Shown: positions 6,875 to 14,538 of the stretch, one piece after another
How the letters are laid out: every line of letters starts with the position of its first letter
Numbering within the stretch: position 1 is the stretch's first letter
Assembly (NCBI RefSeq): GCF_013423485.1
Contig: NZ_JABFFR010000064.1
Location: 1-33,343, forward strand
From: Azospirillum oleiclasticum
GTDB lineage: Bacteria > Pseudomonadota > Alphaproteobacteria > Azospirillales > Azospirillaceae
Direction: 5' to 3'
Length of the DNA stretch: 33,343 bases
The notes under the pieces: model-generated
Databases searched by the model: none
What the model saw: only the letters and a program-made list of their open reading frames with translations
What the model was told of the DNA's origin: nothing
Program-made: the position numbers and the translations under genes

Positions 6875-9412
6875 TCAGGCCACGGAATCGAGGTCGAAGA
6901 CCAGCGATCCGTTGTGCGTCATCTTCTGATCGTCGCCCAGCAGCTCGCTGCCGGTGGACCGCACATAGAGCGCGTCCTCCGCCTGCAAGGTCGCCCCGCC
7001 GACGATGACCTTGTCGATGTAGAGGTTGCGGTCAAGGTCGGGGCGCATGCCCCAATCGTCGTTCAGGAACTGGATGCGCAGTTCCGCGATGTCGGATGGT
7101 GCGGTGAAGGCGATGTCCTGCCAAGCCCCGGCAGCATGGTCGGCGGTCACGCTGGTGACGGACCCGATCTGCTTGCCGTCGGCCAGCACCTTGACCATCG
7201 GGTCCCCCTTCCAGGCATCGCCGGAGGCGCGCACGGTCAACGCCACCGTCTCCGGCATGGCCGGGGTCGATGGGGTGGGGGCCGGGGGCGCCGGGCTCTG
7301 GGGTTCGGGAGCGGGGGCCGGGCTGGCAGCGCCGCTGACGATGAAGTCGTCGGCGTTGAACTGCGCCACCGTGGTGCCCTTGAACAGCACCGTGTCGCCG
7401 CCGGCCAGGCTCAGCAGCGTGTCCTCCCCGCGCTGGCTCAGCCCCGCCCGGATCGGATCGAAACCGGACAGGCCGTAATTCTCCAGCCGCACCACGTCGC
7501 CCTGCGCGGCGTTGAAATCGGCCACCACGTCGTGGCCGGTGCCGTTGCGGACGACGAAGCTGTCCTTGCCGCCGCCGCCGGTCAGCAGGTCGTTGCCGCC
7601 CATGCCGTTCAGCACGTCGTTGCCGGAACCGCCGGTGATCCGGTTGGCGAGCGCGTTGCCGGTCGCCGACTGGGCGTAGCCGCCGATCAGCGTGATGTGC
7701 TCGACGTTGGCGGGCATGGTGTAGGACTTCGCCCAGCTATCGACGCGGTCGATGCCCTCGTTCGCCTGCTCGACGATCACGTCGCGGGGCTGGTCCACGA
7801 CATAGACGTCGTGCCCCTTGCCGCCGATCATGGAGTCGTTGCCGCCGCCGCCGTTGATGTAGTCGTTGAGATCGTTGCCGGTGATGGTGTCGGCGTTGCC
7901 GGTGCCGCTGCGCGAATACTGGGTGCCGGTGGGGGCCGCCTGCGGCGCCTCCGGGTTCCAGGCCGGGCGCGGGGCGGGGGGCGTGCCGCCGAAGGTGAAG
8001 TCGTCTGCGGCGAAGCTCTCCACCTTGCGGTTGGTGAAGGTCAGCACGTCGTCGCCGGGCAGGTTCAGCACCGCATCCTTGCCGTACTGCTCCAAGGCAC
8101 CCTGCACGTCGGCGAAGCTGCGCAGGCTGTAGCTCTCCAGCCGCACGACGTCGCCGGCACCCGCCCCGCCCTGGAAATCGACGATGGTGTCGCGGCCGTT
8201 GCCGGAGCGCATCACGAAGCTGTCGTCGCCGGAGCCGCCGCGCAGCACGTCCTTGCCGGCGCCGCCGTCCAGCACATCGTCGCCGGTGCCGCCGACGATG
8301 CGGTTGTCGAGCGCGTTGCCGATGCCGGTCTGGTTGCCGTTGGACAGCAGCGTCAGGTTCTCGACGTTGTCCGGCAGCTCGGTGCGGGCGAGCGTGCTGC
8401 GGATCTCGTCGGTGCCCTGGCCGGCCGCCTCCACCACCTGGTCACCGGCGTTGTCCACGTAGTAGCTGTCGTCGCCGGCGCCGCCGTGCATGCCGTCGGC
8501 CCCGGCACCGCCGTCGATCTTCTCGCTGCGGTCGGTGCCGTGCAGCGTGTCGTCGCCGGCGCCGCCCTCCACGATGTTCTTGGGCGCGCCGCCGAACTCG
8601 TCGCGGAAGACCTCCGACATGGTCGGGTACTGGCCGTTGTCCAGCTTGCCCTTGAAGTCGATGTTGGAGTTCCAGTAGCCGGTGTAGGCCACGTCGTGCT
8701 TGGCGAACCAGTCGGCGAAATGCTTGACCAGCGGCCCGGACTCGTCGGTGGACAGGCCCCATTCGGAATAGGCGGTCTTCTTGCCGTGGGCGGCGGCGAA
8801 TTCCTGGTGCCAGCGCAGGCCGTAGGCCTCGTTGACGATGCGGTCCCAGGCCTGTTCCGGGTCCTTCGGGTGCCAGGCGGGGTTGTAGTAGACGTCCATC
8901 CCGATCACGTCGACATAGTCGTCGCCGGGATAGGCCTTCTCCGGGTTCATGCCCATGTCGCCGTGGTTGGGCGTCCACTCGAACTTGAAGCGGTCGGAGA
9001 CGGAGCGGAAGCTGTCCACGAACTCCTTCCAGGCCTGGATGTAGGTGCCCTCGCGGCCTGCGGCCTTCCAGGGGAACCAGCCGCCGTTGAACTCCCACAT
9101 CGTGCGGATGTGGATGTCGCCGTCCGGCGCGTCCGCGGCCAGGGTCCTGGCGACCTCGACGTAATGGCTGTTGTATTCCCCGCGCGCCGCGGCCTCCAGG
9201 TTGCCGGCGTTGGTCATGTTGGGGACGGACCACATGACCGGCTGATGGATCCCGTCCCACAGATCCGCGGCCCATTTGGCGCTGCCGGTGAAGTCGGCCC
9301 AGGATGCACGGCCGATGTAGGCGGCGACGAGATCCGCCGGGCGGCCCAGCCACTCGTCGAAAGCCTTCACCCCGTCCGGCGAGTTGCCGACATAGACACC
9401 GAGTTGCGTCAC
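6875..9412 (-). CDS. Secreted GH26-like glycosidase with RTX repeats and CBM60-like module
   Basis: 845 residues from a GTG at 9412. GGAGGG lies 7 bases upstream, whereas the TTG at 9427 overlaps that site. Residues 1 to about 278 resemble family GH26 (beta-mannanase type), with the acid/base candidate E107 in RTMWEFNGGWFPW and the nucleophile candidate E217 in AYSEWGLS. Two blocks of RTX glycine-rich calcium repeats follow (about 285-400 and 500-645, e.g. GGAGDDTLHGTDRSEKIDGG), each preceding a VVRLExY-type segment. Pro-rich linkers separate the blocks. The last roughly 120 residues (VKVLADGKQIG, FLNDDWGMRPDLDRNLYIDK) match the Ca-dependent CBM36/CBM60 type. There is no signal peptide; RTX repeats point to type I secretion, but no ABC exporter is nearby. 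The likely target is a plant or own beta-glycan. Confidence 0.85.
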   Translation of the reverse strand: MTQLGVYVGNSPDGVKAFDEWLGRPADLVAAYIGRASWADFTGSAKWAADLWDGIHQPVMWSVPNMTNAGNLEAAARGEYNSHYVEVARTLAADAPDGDIHIRTMWEFNGGWFPWKAAGREGTYIQAWKEFVDSFRSVSDRFKFEWTPNHGDMGMNPEKAYPGDDYVDVIGMDVYYNPAWHPKDPEQAWDRIVNEAYGLRWHQEFAAAHGKKTAYSEWGLSTDESGPLVKHFADWFAKHDVAYTGYWNSNIDFKGKLDNGQYPTMSEVFRDEFGGAPKNIVEGGAGDDTLHGTDRSEKIDGGAGADGMHGGAGDDSYYVDNAGDQVVEAAGQGTDEIRSTLARTELPDNVENLTLLSNGNQTGIGNALDNRIVGGTGDDVLDGGAGKDVLRGGSGDDSFVMRSGNGRDTIVDFQGGAGAGDVVRLESYSLRSFADVQGALEQYGKDAVLNLPGDDVLTFTNRKVESFAADDFTFGGTPPAPRPAWNPEAPQAAPTGTQYSRSGTGNADTITGNDLNDYINGGGGNDSMIGGKGHDVYVVDQPRDVIVEQANEGIDRVDSWAKSYTMPANVEHITLIGGYAQSATGNALANRITGGSGNDVLNGMGGNDLLTGGGGKDSFVVRNGTGHDVVADFNAAQGDVVRLENYGLSGFDPIRAGLSQRGEDTLLSLAGGDTVLFKGTTVAQFNADDFIVSGAASPAPAPEPQSPAPPAPTPSTPAMPETVALTVRASGDAWKGDPMVKVLADGKQIGSVTSVTADHAAGAWQDIAFTAPSDIAELRIQFLNDDWGMRPDLDRNLYIDKVIVGGATLQAEDALYVRSTGSELLGDDQKMTHNGSLVFDLDSVA

Positions 9413-9837
9413 GGTAATTCCCTCCAAGGCAAGCGCGGAGCCGTCCGCCGGGCCCGCCGGAGCGGACCCGCGGTCCGTATCCGCTCATGGTTGCCAAGAC
9501 CTTAAGAGAGTCGGGCGCTCCATGACCTGTGATGGTTTTCGGCTGGCGATGCTCCTTCGTGAAGATGTCAGGCCGTTGGGGAACCCGGCTAACACCTTCG
9601 ATAGGGTGTAATTTTCCGATCGCCATTAGAATGGTTGTGGAATTCTTGTTTTTTGACGACCGGGCATGGGCGATGTCTTCTTGCGAAATCTGTGTCGCCA
9701 TCTGGGAATTGCGGCCCGGTCCAATGAAGGATTATCGGGACATACAAAAGAGTGCTATGGTGCGGCACGAATTGGCGACCGACTTTCGCAGTGTTTCGTA
9801 GCAAGCCGCAGCTCGGTCGGGGGGAGGAGGGAAGACG
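9413..9837. other. Divergent intergenic region glycosidase / sensor kinase
   Basis: 425 bases, clearly lower in GC than the flanks, between two divergent genes. I see a small inverted repeat ACACC-N8-GGTGT (around 9590-9608) and, for the kinase, a possible -10 TATGGT near 9756 without a good -35. No coding sequence is convincing in it. Regulation of both genes must lie here. Confidence 0.4.
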
Positions 9838-12800
9838 GTGAATGGATGGAGCCCGGCCGCCCTTTCCGGATGGCCGGTTCGTCGTCTGCTGGGCTTGTTG
9901 CTGCTGGTGGCGCTGCCGCTGCTGGCCTTCGAGCTCCATGCGGTGTTCGAGATGCGGGCGGAGCGCGAGCGGGAGGTCGGCCAGGACGCCCGGCGCCTTC
10001 TCGATCTGGTCGACGCCGAACAGCAACGGATTTCCGATGACATCCACCACATGCTTGTGGTCCTGACCGAAATGGGCATAGGCCGGCTGGACGCAGCGGC
10101 TTGCAACGACACGCTGGCGCGGATCAGGCAGCGCTTCCCGCCCTACCTCGCGATCCAGACCTTGGATCGCAATGGCGTCGTCCGATGCGCCACCCAGCCG
10201 CGGACCATCGGGCTTTCCTTCGCCGACCGTCCCTATTTCCGCGAGGCGCTGGACGTGGACGAGGTCGTGTCCAGCCCCTATCTGCTGTCACGCGTCAGCG
10301 GATTGCCTGTTGTCTCCTACTCCCGTTCGTTCCGGACGGACGACGGGGCGCCGGATGGGGTGGTGGTCATCCTTCTCAGCGTCCGCTGGCTGGAGCGCTA
10401 TCTCGCCCAGACGCCGTTGCCGCCGGGGGCGACCGTTCTCATCGCGGACCGTTCGGGCACGGTGCTCGCCCGGGTGCCGGAACTGCCGGGCCTGTCGGGG
10501 CAGCCCCTGCCGGAGCGGTACCGGCCGCTCTGGGAGGCCGGAGCGAAGGGCGTGTCCGCGCTGACGGGCATCGACGGCGTGACCCGCATCACCGCTTATT
10601 CGCCGTTGGGCGTCGGCAACCGCGACACCTTCATCGAGGTCGGGCTCGACAGGTCGGTGGCGCTGCGCCGGATCAACGCCGCCGCCGGGCGCTCGTTGCT
10701 GATCTTCGCGGGCGTGCTGGTGGTGGCGGGAACCGGTGCCGTGTGGGGCATCGGCCGGCTGGTGCGGGCGCAGAGGCGGGCGGAGGAGAGCGCGCTGAAG
10801 ACCGCCCGGGTGCTGGCGAGCACCGTGGACGGGGTGGTCGAGCTGGACCGGTCCTGGCGCTTCACCTACCTCAACGACAGGGCCAGGGCGCTGATCGCCG
10901 ATGGGCGCGATGTGACGGGGCGGGTGCTGTGGGACGAGTTCCCGGAGCTGGTGGACAGCCCGCTGTGGGACCTCGCCCACCGCGCCATGGTCGATGGCCG
11001 GCCGGTCGATGCCGAGTTCCACGGCACGCGCACCGGCCGCTGGTTCTGGATGCGCGCCTTCCCGTCGGACGACGGCATGTCGGTCTATCTGCTGGACATC
11101 AGCCGCCGCAAGCGGGCGGAGGAGGCGCTGCGGGAGAGCAACGACCGGCTGAGCCTCGCGCTGCGATCCGCCCACGCCGGCACCTTCGAATGGGATCTGC
11201 GCACCGGGCTGGGGCACTGGTCGGAGGAGAGCTGCCGCATCTTCGGGCTCGACCCGGCGACCTGCGCGGCGAGCAACGCGGTCTGGGTGACGGTCGTCCA
11301 CCCCGACGATCTGGAGGCCGCCAGCCTGTCCAGCCGGCAGCAGCTCTTCACCGAACGGCGGCCGGACTTCCTGCTGGAATACCGCGTCGTCCACGCGGAC
11401 GGCAGCGTCCGCTGGGTGTCCACCATCGGCCGCGTCACCTACGACGCCGACGGCACGCCGCTCAGCTCGCGCGGGCTCAACATCGACGTCACCGAGCGGC
11501 AGGCGCTGGCCGAGGCGCTGCGCCGCAGCGAGGAGCGGCTGGGCATCGCGCTCGCCGCGGCGGACGCCGGGCTGTGGGACATCGACCTGCGCACGGGAAC
11601 CGCCACCTGGTCGGACGGCATGTACCGGCTGTTCGGGGTCGAGCCGGCGGCCTTCACGCCGACGGAGCAGAGCTTCCTGGGGCTGCTCCATCCGGACGAT
11701 CGCGAGGCGGTGCGCCGCACCACCCGCGCGGCGGCCGAGGCCGTCCAGCCGGACTACCGGGCGGAGTTCCGCATCCTGCACCCGCGCGAGGGTGTCCGCT
11801 GGATCCTGGGCATCGGCCGCGCCGCGCGCGACGGCACCGGGGCCGTCATCCGGCTGAGCGGCCTGAACATCGACATCACCGAGCGCAAGGCCATGGAGCA
11901 GGCGCTGCGCGAGGCCAAGGCGAAGGCTGACGACGCCAACCTCTCCAAGTCGAAGTTCCTGGCGGCGGCCAGCCACGACCTGCGTCAGCCGCTGCAATCG
12001 GCCCTGCTGTTCGCCGGTGTGCTGCAGCAGCACCTGCGCGGCACCGACGGGGCCGGCCCGCTGGCCTCCCTGGAGCGCACGCTGGAGACGCTGAAGGACC
12101 TGCTGGACGGCCTGCTCGACGTGTCGCGGCTGGAGGCCGGGGTGGTGGTGCCGAAGCTGGAGGATCTGGCCCTCGCCCCGTTCCTGTCGCGGCTCGCCGC
12201 GTCCTATGGCCCGGCGACCTCCGGAAAGGGGCTGGACCTCCGGGTCGAGTGCGACGACCGCGGGTTGGCGGTGCGCAGCGACGCCGTGCTCCTGGAACGG
12301 ATGCTGCGGAACCTTCTGGAGAACGCCATCCGCTACACGCCGCACGGCCACGTCCGCCTGACCTGCGCGGCCGACGGGCGGGCGGTCCGCCTGATGGTGG
12401 AGGACAGCGGGATCGGCATTCCGCCGGAGCATCTGCCGCGGGTGTTCGACGCGTTCCATCAGGTCGGCAACAGCGAGCGCGACCGGTCGCAAGGGCTGGG
12501 TCTGGGGCTGGCGATCGTGCAGCGGCTGTCGACCCTGCTCCACCATCCCGTGACGGTGCGGTCGGACCCCGGTGTGGGATCGGTCTTCACCATCGAGGTG
12601 CCGCGCGCCGTGGCGCCGGAGCGGACCGGATCCGGCACCGGCGCTGCCGAGGCCGGCGGTCCCGGCGGCCTGGCGGTGCTGATCGACGACGACGTGATGG
12701 TGCTCGTCGGCATGCAGAGCATGTTCCGGGACTGGGGCTACGAGGTGATCGCCGCCGGCTCGGCCGAACAGGCGATCGAACGGCTGACCCCCGTCCGCCG

Positions 12801-13038
12801 CGTGCCGGACATCGTCGTTGCCGATTACCGCCTGCGCCAGGGCGAGGTCGGCACGGACGCCGTGGAGCGGGTGCGCGCGCTGGTCGGCCAGCGGGTGCCG
12901 GGCCTGATCCTGACCGGCGAGATCGGCCAGGATTGCGAGCGCGCCGCTGCGGCCCACGGACTTCCCGTCGTCCGCAAACCGGTCACCCCGCGTCAACTGC
13001 GGGCGTCGGTGCTGGGGCTGCTGCGCCGGACGGGGTAG
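9838..13038 (+). CDS. Membrane hybrid sensor histidine kinase / response regulator
   Basis: 1066 residues from a GTG behind GGAGGAGGG. Layout: transmembrane helix about 15-33 (LLGLLLLVALPLLAF); periplasmic sensor about 40-280 of double-Cache type (DRNGVVRCATQ, FADRPYFREAL); second helix about 285-305; three PAS domains starting near 321, 438 and 567 (the last two of PAS_3 type, WSEESCRIFGL and WSDGMYRLFGV); HisKA with phospho-acceptor H713 (AAASHDLRQPLQ); HATPase with N box NLLENAIRY near 825 and the G boxes; C-terminal receiver from about 946 with acidic pair DDD and phospho-acceptor D996 (VADYRLRQG). All phosphotransfer residues are present. The signal is unknown; Cache domains usually bind small metabolites. 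A sigma-54 promoter and a RidA-family gene follow immediately. Confidence 0.95.
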   Translation: MNGWSPAALSGWPVRRLLGLLLLVALPLLAFELHAVFEMRAEREREVGQDARRLLDLVDAEQQRISDDIHHMLVVLTEMGIGRLDAAACNDTLARIRQRFPPYLAIQTLDRNGVVRCATQPRTIGLSFADRPYFREALDVDEVVSSPYLLSRVSGLPVVSYSRSFRTDDGAPDGVVVILLSVRWLERYLAQTPLPPGATVLIADRSGTVLARVPELPGLSGQPLPERYRPLWEAGAKGVSALTGIDGVTRITAYSPLGVGNRDTFIEVGLDRSVALRRINAAAGRSLLIFAGVLVVAGTGAVWGIGRLVRAQRRAEESALKTARVLASTVDGVVELDRSWRFTYLNDRARALIADGRDVTGRVLWDEFPELVDSPLWDLAHRAMVDGRPVDAEFHGTRTGRWFWMRAFPSDDGMSVYLLDISRRKRAEEALRESNDRLSLALRSAHAGTFEWDLRTGLGHWSEESCRIFGLDPATCAASNAVWVTVVHPDDLEAASLSSRQQLFTERRPDFLLEYRVVHADGSVRWVSTIGRVTYDADGTPLSSRGLNIDVTERQALAEALRRSEERLGIALAAADAGLWDIDLRTGTATWSDGMYRLFGVEPAAFTPTEQSFLGLLHPDDREAVRRTTRAAAEAVQPDYRAEFRILHPREGVRWILGIGRAARDGTGAVIRLSGLNIDITERKAMEQALREAKAKADDANLSKSKFLAAASHDLRQPLQSALLFAGVLQQHLRGTDGAGPLASLERTLETLKDLLDGLLDVSRLEAGVVVPKLEDLALAPFLSRLAASYGPATSGKGLDLRVECDDRGLAVRSDAVLLERMLRNLLENAIRYTPHGHVRLTCAADGRAVRLMVEDSGIGIPPEHLPRVFDAFHQVGNSERDRSQGLGLGLAIVQRLSTLLHHPVTVRSDPGVGSVFTIEVPRAVAPERTGSGTGAAEAGGPGGLAVLIDDDVMVLVGMQSMFRDWGYEVIAAGSAEQAIERLTPVRRVPDIVVADYRLRQGEVGTDAVERVRALVGQRVPGLILTGEIGQDCERAAAAHGLPVVRKPVTPRQLRASVLGLLRRTG

Positions 13039-13042
13039 GGGA

Positions 13043-13059
13043 TTGGCACGCTTTCTGCA
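13043..13059 (+). promoter_or_regulatory. Sigma-54 (RpoN) -24/-12 promoter
   Basis: TTGGCACG-CTTT-CTGCA fits the consensus YTGGCACG-N4-TTGCW with one mismatch. The GG (13045-13046) and GC (13057-13058) are separated by exactly 10 bases, as sigma-54 requires. It lies 4 bases past the kinase stop and about 75 bases before the RidA-family start, so it should drive that gene. An enhancer-binding protein site would have to lie inside the kinase coding region. Confidence 0.65.
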
Positions 13060-13132
13060 AAACTCGTTTGCCTACTGACGATTTCCGTCGGCGGGCGCCG
13101 AAACGACCGACCGCTCCGAAGGAGACCACCCC

Positions 13133-13621
13133 GTGACCCAGCCTCTCCGCACGGCAGTTGCATCGATTTTCATCCTGGCCGCCACGGCGACCGCCCCTGC
13201 CTCGAAGGCCGAGGAGTTCAAGAAGGAGAACTTCAACTACAGCACATTCGCCAAGGGCGCCTTTTCCGAGGCGGTGACGGTGACCGGCCCGGCCAAGACC
13301 ATCTATCTCGCCGGCATCGGGTCGGAGGATCCCGACGACGGGTCGGTCCGCCACAAGGACGATTTCCTGGCCCAGTGCCGCTTCGCGTGGTCGAAGGTCG
13401 CCGCCGCGCTGAAGGCCAACGGCGCCACCCTGTCCGACATCGTCAAGGCCACCAGCTATGTGACCGACGTGCGCTACCGTGACGAGATGCGCCAGTGCCG
13501 CAAGGACACCTTCGACGGCATCCCGCTGCCCCCGCACACCTTCCTGCAGGTCGTCGCCCTCGCCCGGCCCGGCATGATGTTCGAGGTGGACGTGGTGGCC
13601 GCGGTCCCGGCGGGGAAGTAA
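13133..13621 (+). CDS. Exported RidA/YjgF (Rid) family protein
   Basis: 162 residues from a GTG with AAGGAG 8 bases upstream. Residues 1 to about 26 form a signal peptide (TAVASIFILAATATAPASKA, cleavage after SKA), so the product should be periplasmic. The rest is a Rid domain with the usual late signatures (GATLSDIVKATSYVTDV; PPHTFLQVVALARPGMMFEVDVVA). RidA itself hydrolyses reactive enamines or imines. That activity needs an Arg near the C-terminus at the position of E. coli R105; here ALARPGMMFEVD has an Arg in the matching neighbourhood. The substrate in the periplasm is unknown. The sigma-54 site upstream links it to nitrogen or carbon status. Confidence 0.85.
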   Translation: MTQPLRTAVASIFILAATATAPASKAEEFKKENFNYSTFAKGAFSEAVTVTGPAKTIYLAGIGSEDPDDGSVRHKDDFLAQCRFAWSKVAAALKANGATLSDIVKATSYVTDVRYRDEMRQCRKDTFDGIPLPPHTFLQVVALARPGMMFEVDVVAAVPAGK

Positions 13622-13647
13622 CGGGCCGTCATCACGATCGGCTCGCT

Positions 13648-13676
13648 TCGGGGTTGTCCGCCAGGCTCAACCCCGA
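13648..13676 (+). terminator. Hairpin after the RidA-family gene
   Basis: TCGGGGTTG (13648-13656) pairs perfectly with CAACCCCGA (13668-13676) over an 11-base loop, 27 bases past the stop codon. No T run follows. Confidence 0.4.
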
Positions 13677-13739
13677 CCCGGCCGCGCCGCCCAAGGCGCC
13701 GCGGTCACCGTTCACCGATTGTGGAAGTCTTGAGGAAGA

Positions 13740-13815
<76 letters not shown>

Positions 13816-14136
13816 ATCGCACTCTTCATACGACGATTTGAGCCGCCGTCTTCGCCGTTGCGGCCGTGGCCGTCAGCGAGGACGGCGGTATAGCAAAGGC
13901 CGTCGGGGCTGTCGACAGGAAAATGATGCGGGCTTGGCGATTCCGCCGGCCGGCGCTTCTCTCTCCCCTGTCCCGAAGCCTATGCACCGCTGGATGACCA
14001 TCCGCCGAGGCTCCGACGAAAGAGCGCGGTCACCCGGCCGGAAGATGCGTGGTTGCGGTGGTGGCACGCCTTTAGAGTGTGGGTGTTGAACGCTCCGCCA
14101 TCCCGTTGGGCATGCTTGGAATTGGGAGGAAGAGCC
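13816..14136. other. Intergenic region between tRNA-Lys and the micro-operon
   Basis: 321 bases between the 5' end of tRNA-Lys and the first tiny gene. It contains the tRNA promoter (13887-13915). The remainder shows no gene with a ribosome binding site and no recognised repeat. Confidence 0.4.
13887..13915 (-). promoter_or_regulatory. Sigma-70 promoter of tRNA-Lys
   Basis: On the minus strand TCGACA (-35, plus positions 13910-13915), a 17-base spacer and TATACC (-10, 13887-13892). The start would be near 13880, giving about 65 bases of 5' leader before the tRNA. Confidence 0.65.
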
Positions 14137-14310
14137 GTGGTCGATCCGACCCCCGAGCCGCGTCTGGCCGATCTCCTGCGCGACGACACGCTCCGGCTCC
14201 TGATGGACCGGGATGGCGTCACCGACGACGCCTTGCTGGCCCTGCTGGGCCGTATCCGCCGCCTCCGCCGCGCCGCCGAGGCCGCCGCCCCAAGCCGGGA
14301 GCTTGCGTGA
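14137..14310 (+). CDS. Tiny acidic/helical protein (57 aa), unknown function
   Basis: GTG at 14137 is preceded by GGGAGGA at 6-base spacing. The product has a D/E-rich first half (PTPEPRLADLLRDDTLRLLM), then DRDGVTDDALLALLGRIRRLRR, which should form a basic amphipathic helix, and an Ala-rich tail. It is hydrophilic and has no signal peptide. Its TGA stop overlaps the ATG of the next gene by one base (TGATG), so the two are probably translationally coupled. I recognise no family. The short length and high-GC context keep this a prediction. Confidence 0.5.
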   Translation: MVDPTPEPRLADLLRDDTLRLLMDRDGVTDDALLALLGRIRRLRRAAEAAAPSRELA

Positions 14311-14528
14311 TGGCCCCCTTCGACGCCTCCGTCATCATCCTGCCGGACGTGCCGCTCCTGCCGCCCCCGGCACCCGTGAGGGCGATCGCGGCGCCGGTGC
14401 GTCGCCGTCGGGCCGCCCCGAAAGCGCGGACCGCGTGCCCGCTGACGGCACGGCGCGGGGCGGCGGCGGCGGATGCCTGCACCGCCACCTCCTGCTGCGG
14501 CTGCCCGCTGCTGGTCGATTGGATGTAG
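14310..14528 (+). CDS. Tiny protein with Cys-rich C-terminus (72 aa), unknown function
   Basis: ATG at 14310 lies inside the TGATG junction with the preceding gene, which provides the coupling. There is no separate strong ribosome binding site; GGGAGC sits about 9 bases upstream. The N-terminal part is hydrophobic/proline-rich (FDASVIILPDVPLLPPP), the middle is basic (RRRRAAPKAR), and the end carries four cysteines in DACTATSCCGCPLLVDWM plus one earlier (TACPL). Such tails occur in metal-binding peptides and in RiPP precursors, but no modifying enzyme is nearby. It is convergent with mrdA, 10 bases away. Confidence 0.4.
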   Translation: MAPFDASVIILPDVPLLPPPAPVRAIAAPVRRRRAAPKARTACPLTARRGAAAADACTATSCCGCPLLVDWM

Positions 14529-14538
14529 GGGAGGGGCC

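Noticed and set aside
6914..9505. 863-codon plus-strand frame opposite the glycosidase
   Set aside because: It mirrors the repetitive RTX codons on the other strand, lacks any domain and has no ribosome binding site.
8442..9701. Long minus-strand frames opposite and alongside the glycosidase, histidine kinase, pyk and mreB
   Set aside because: Their composition (Arg/Gly/His/Pro runs) and exact overlap with strong genes show them to be GC-driven shadow frames.
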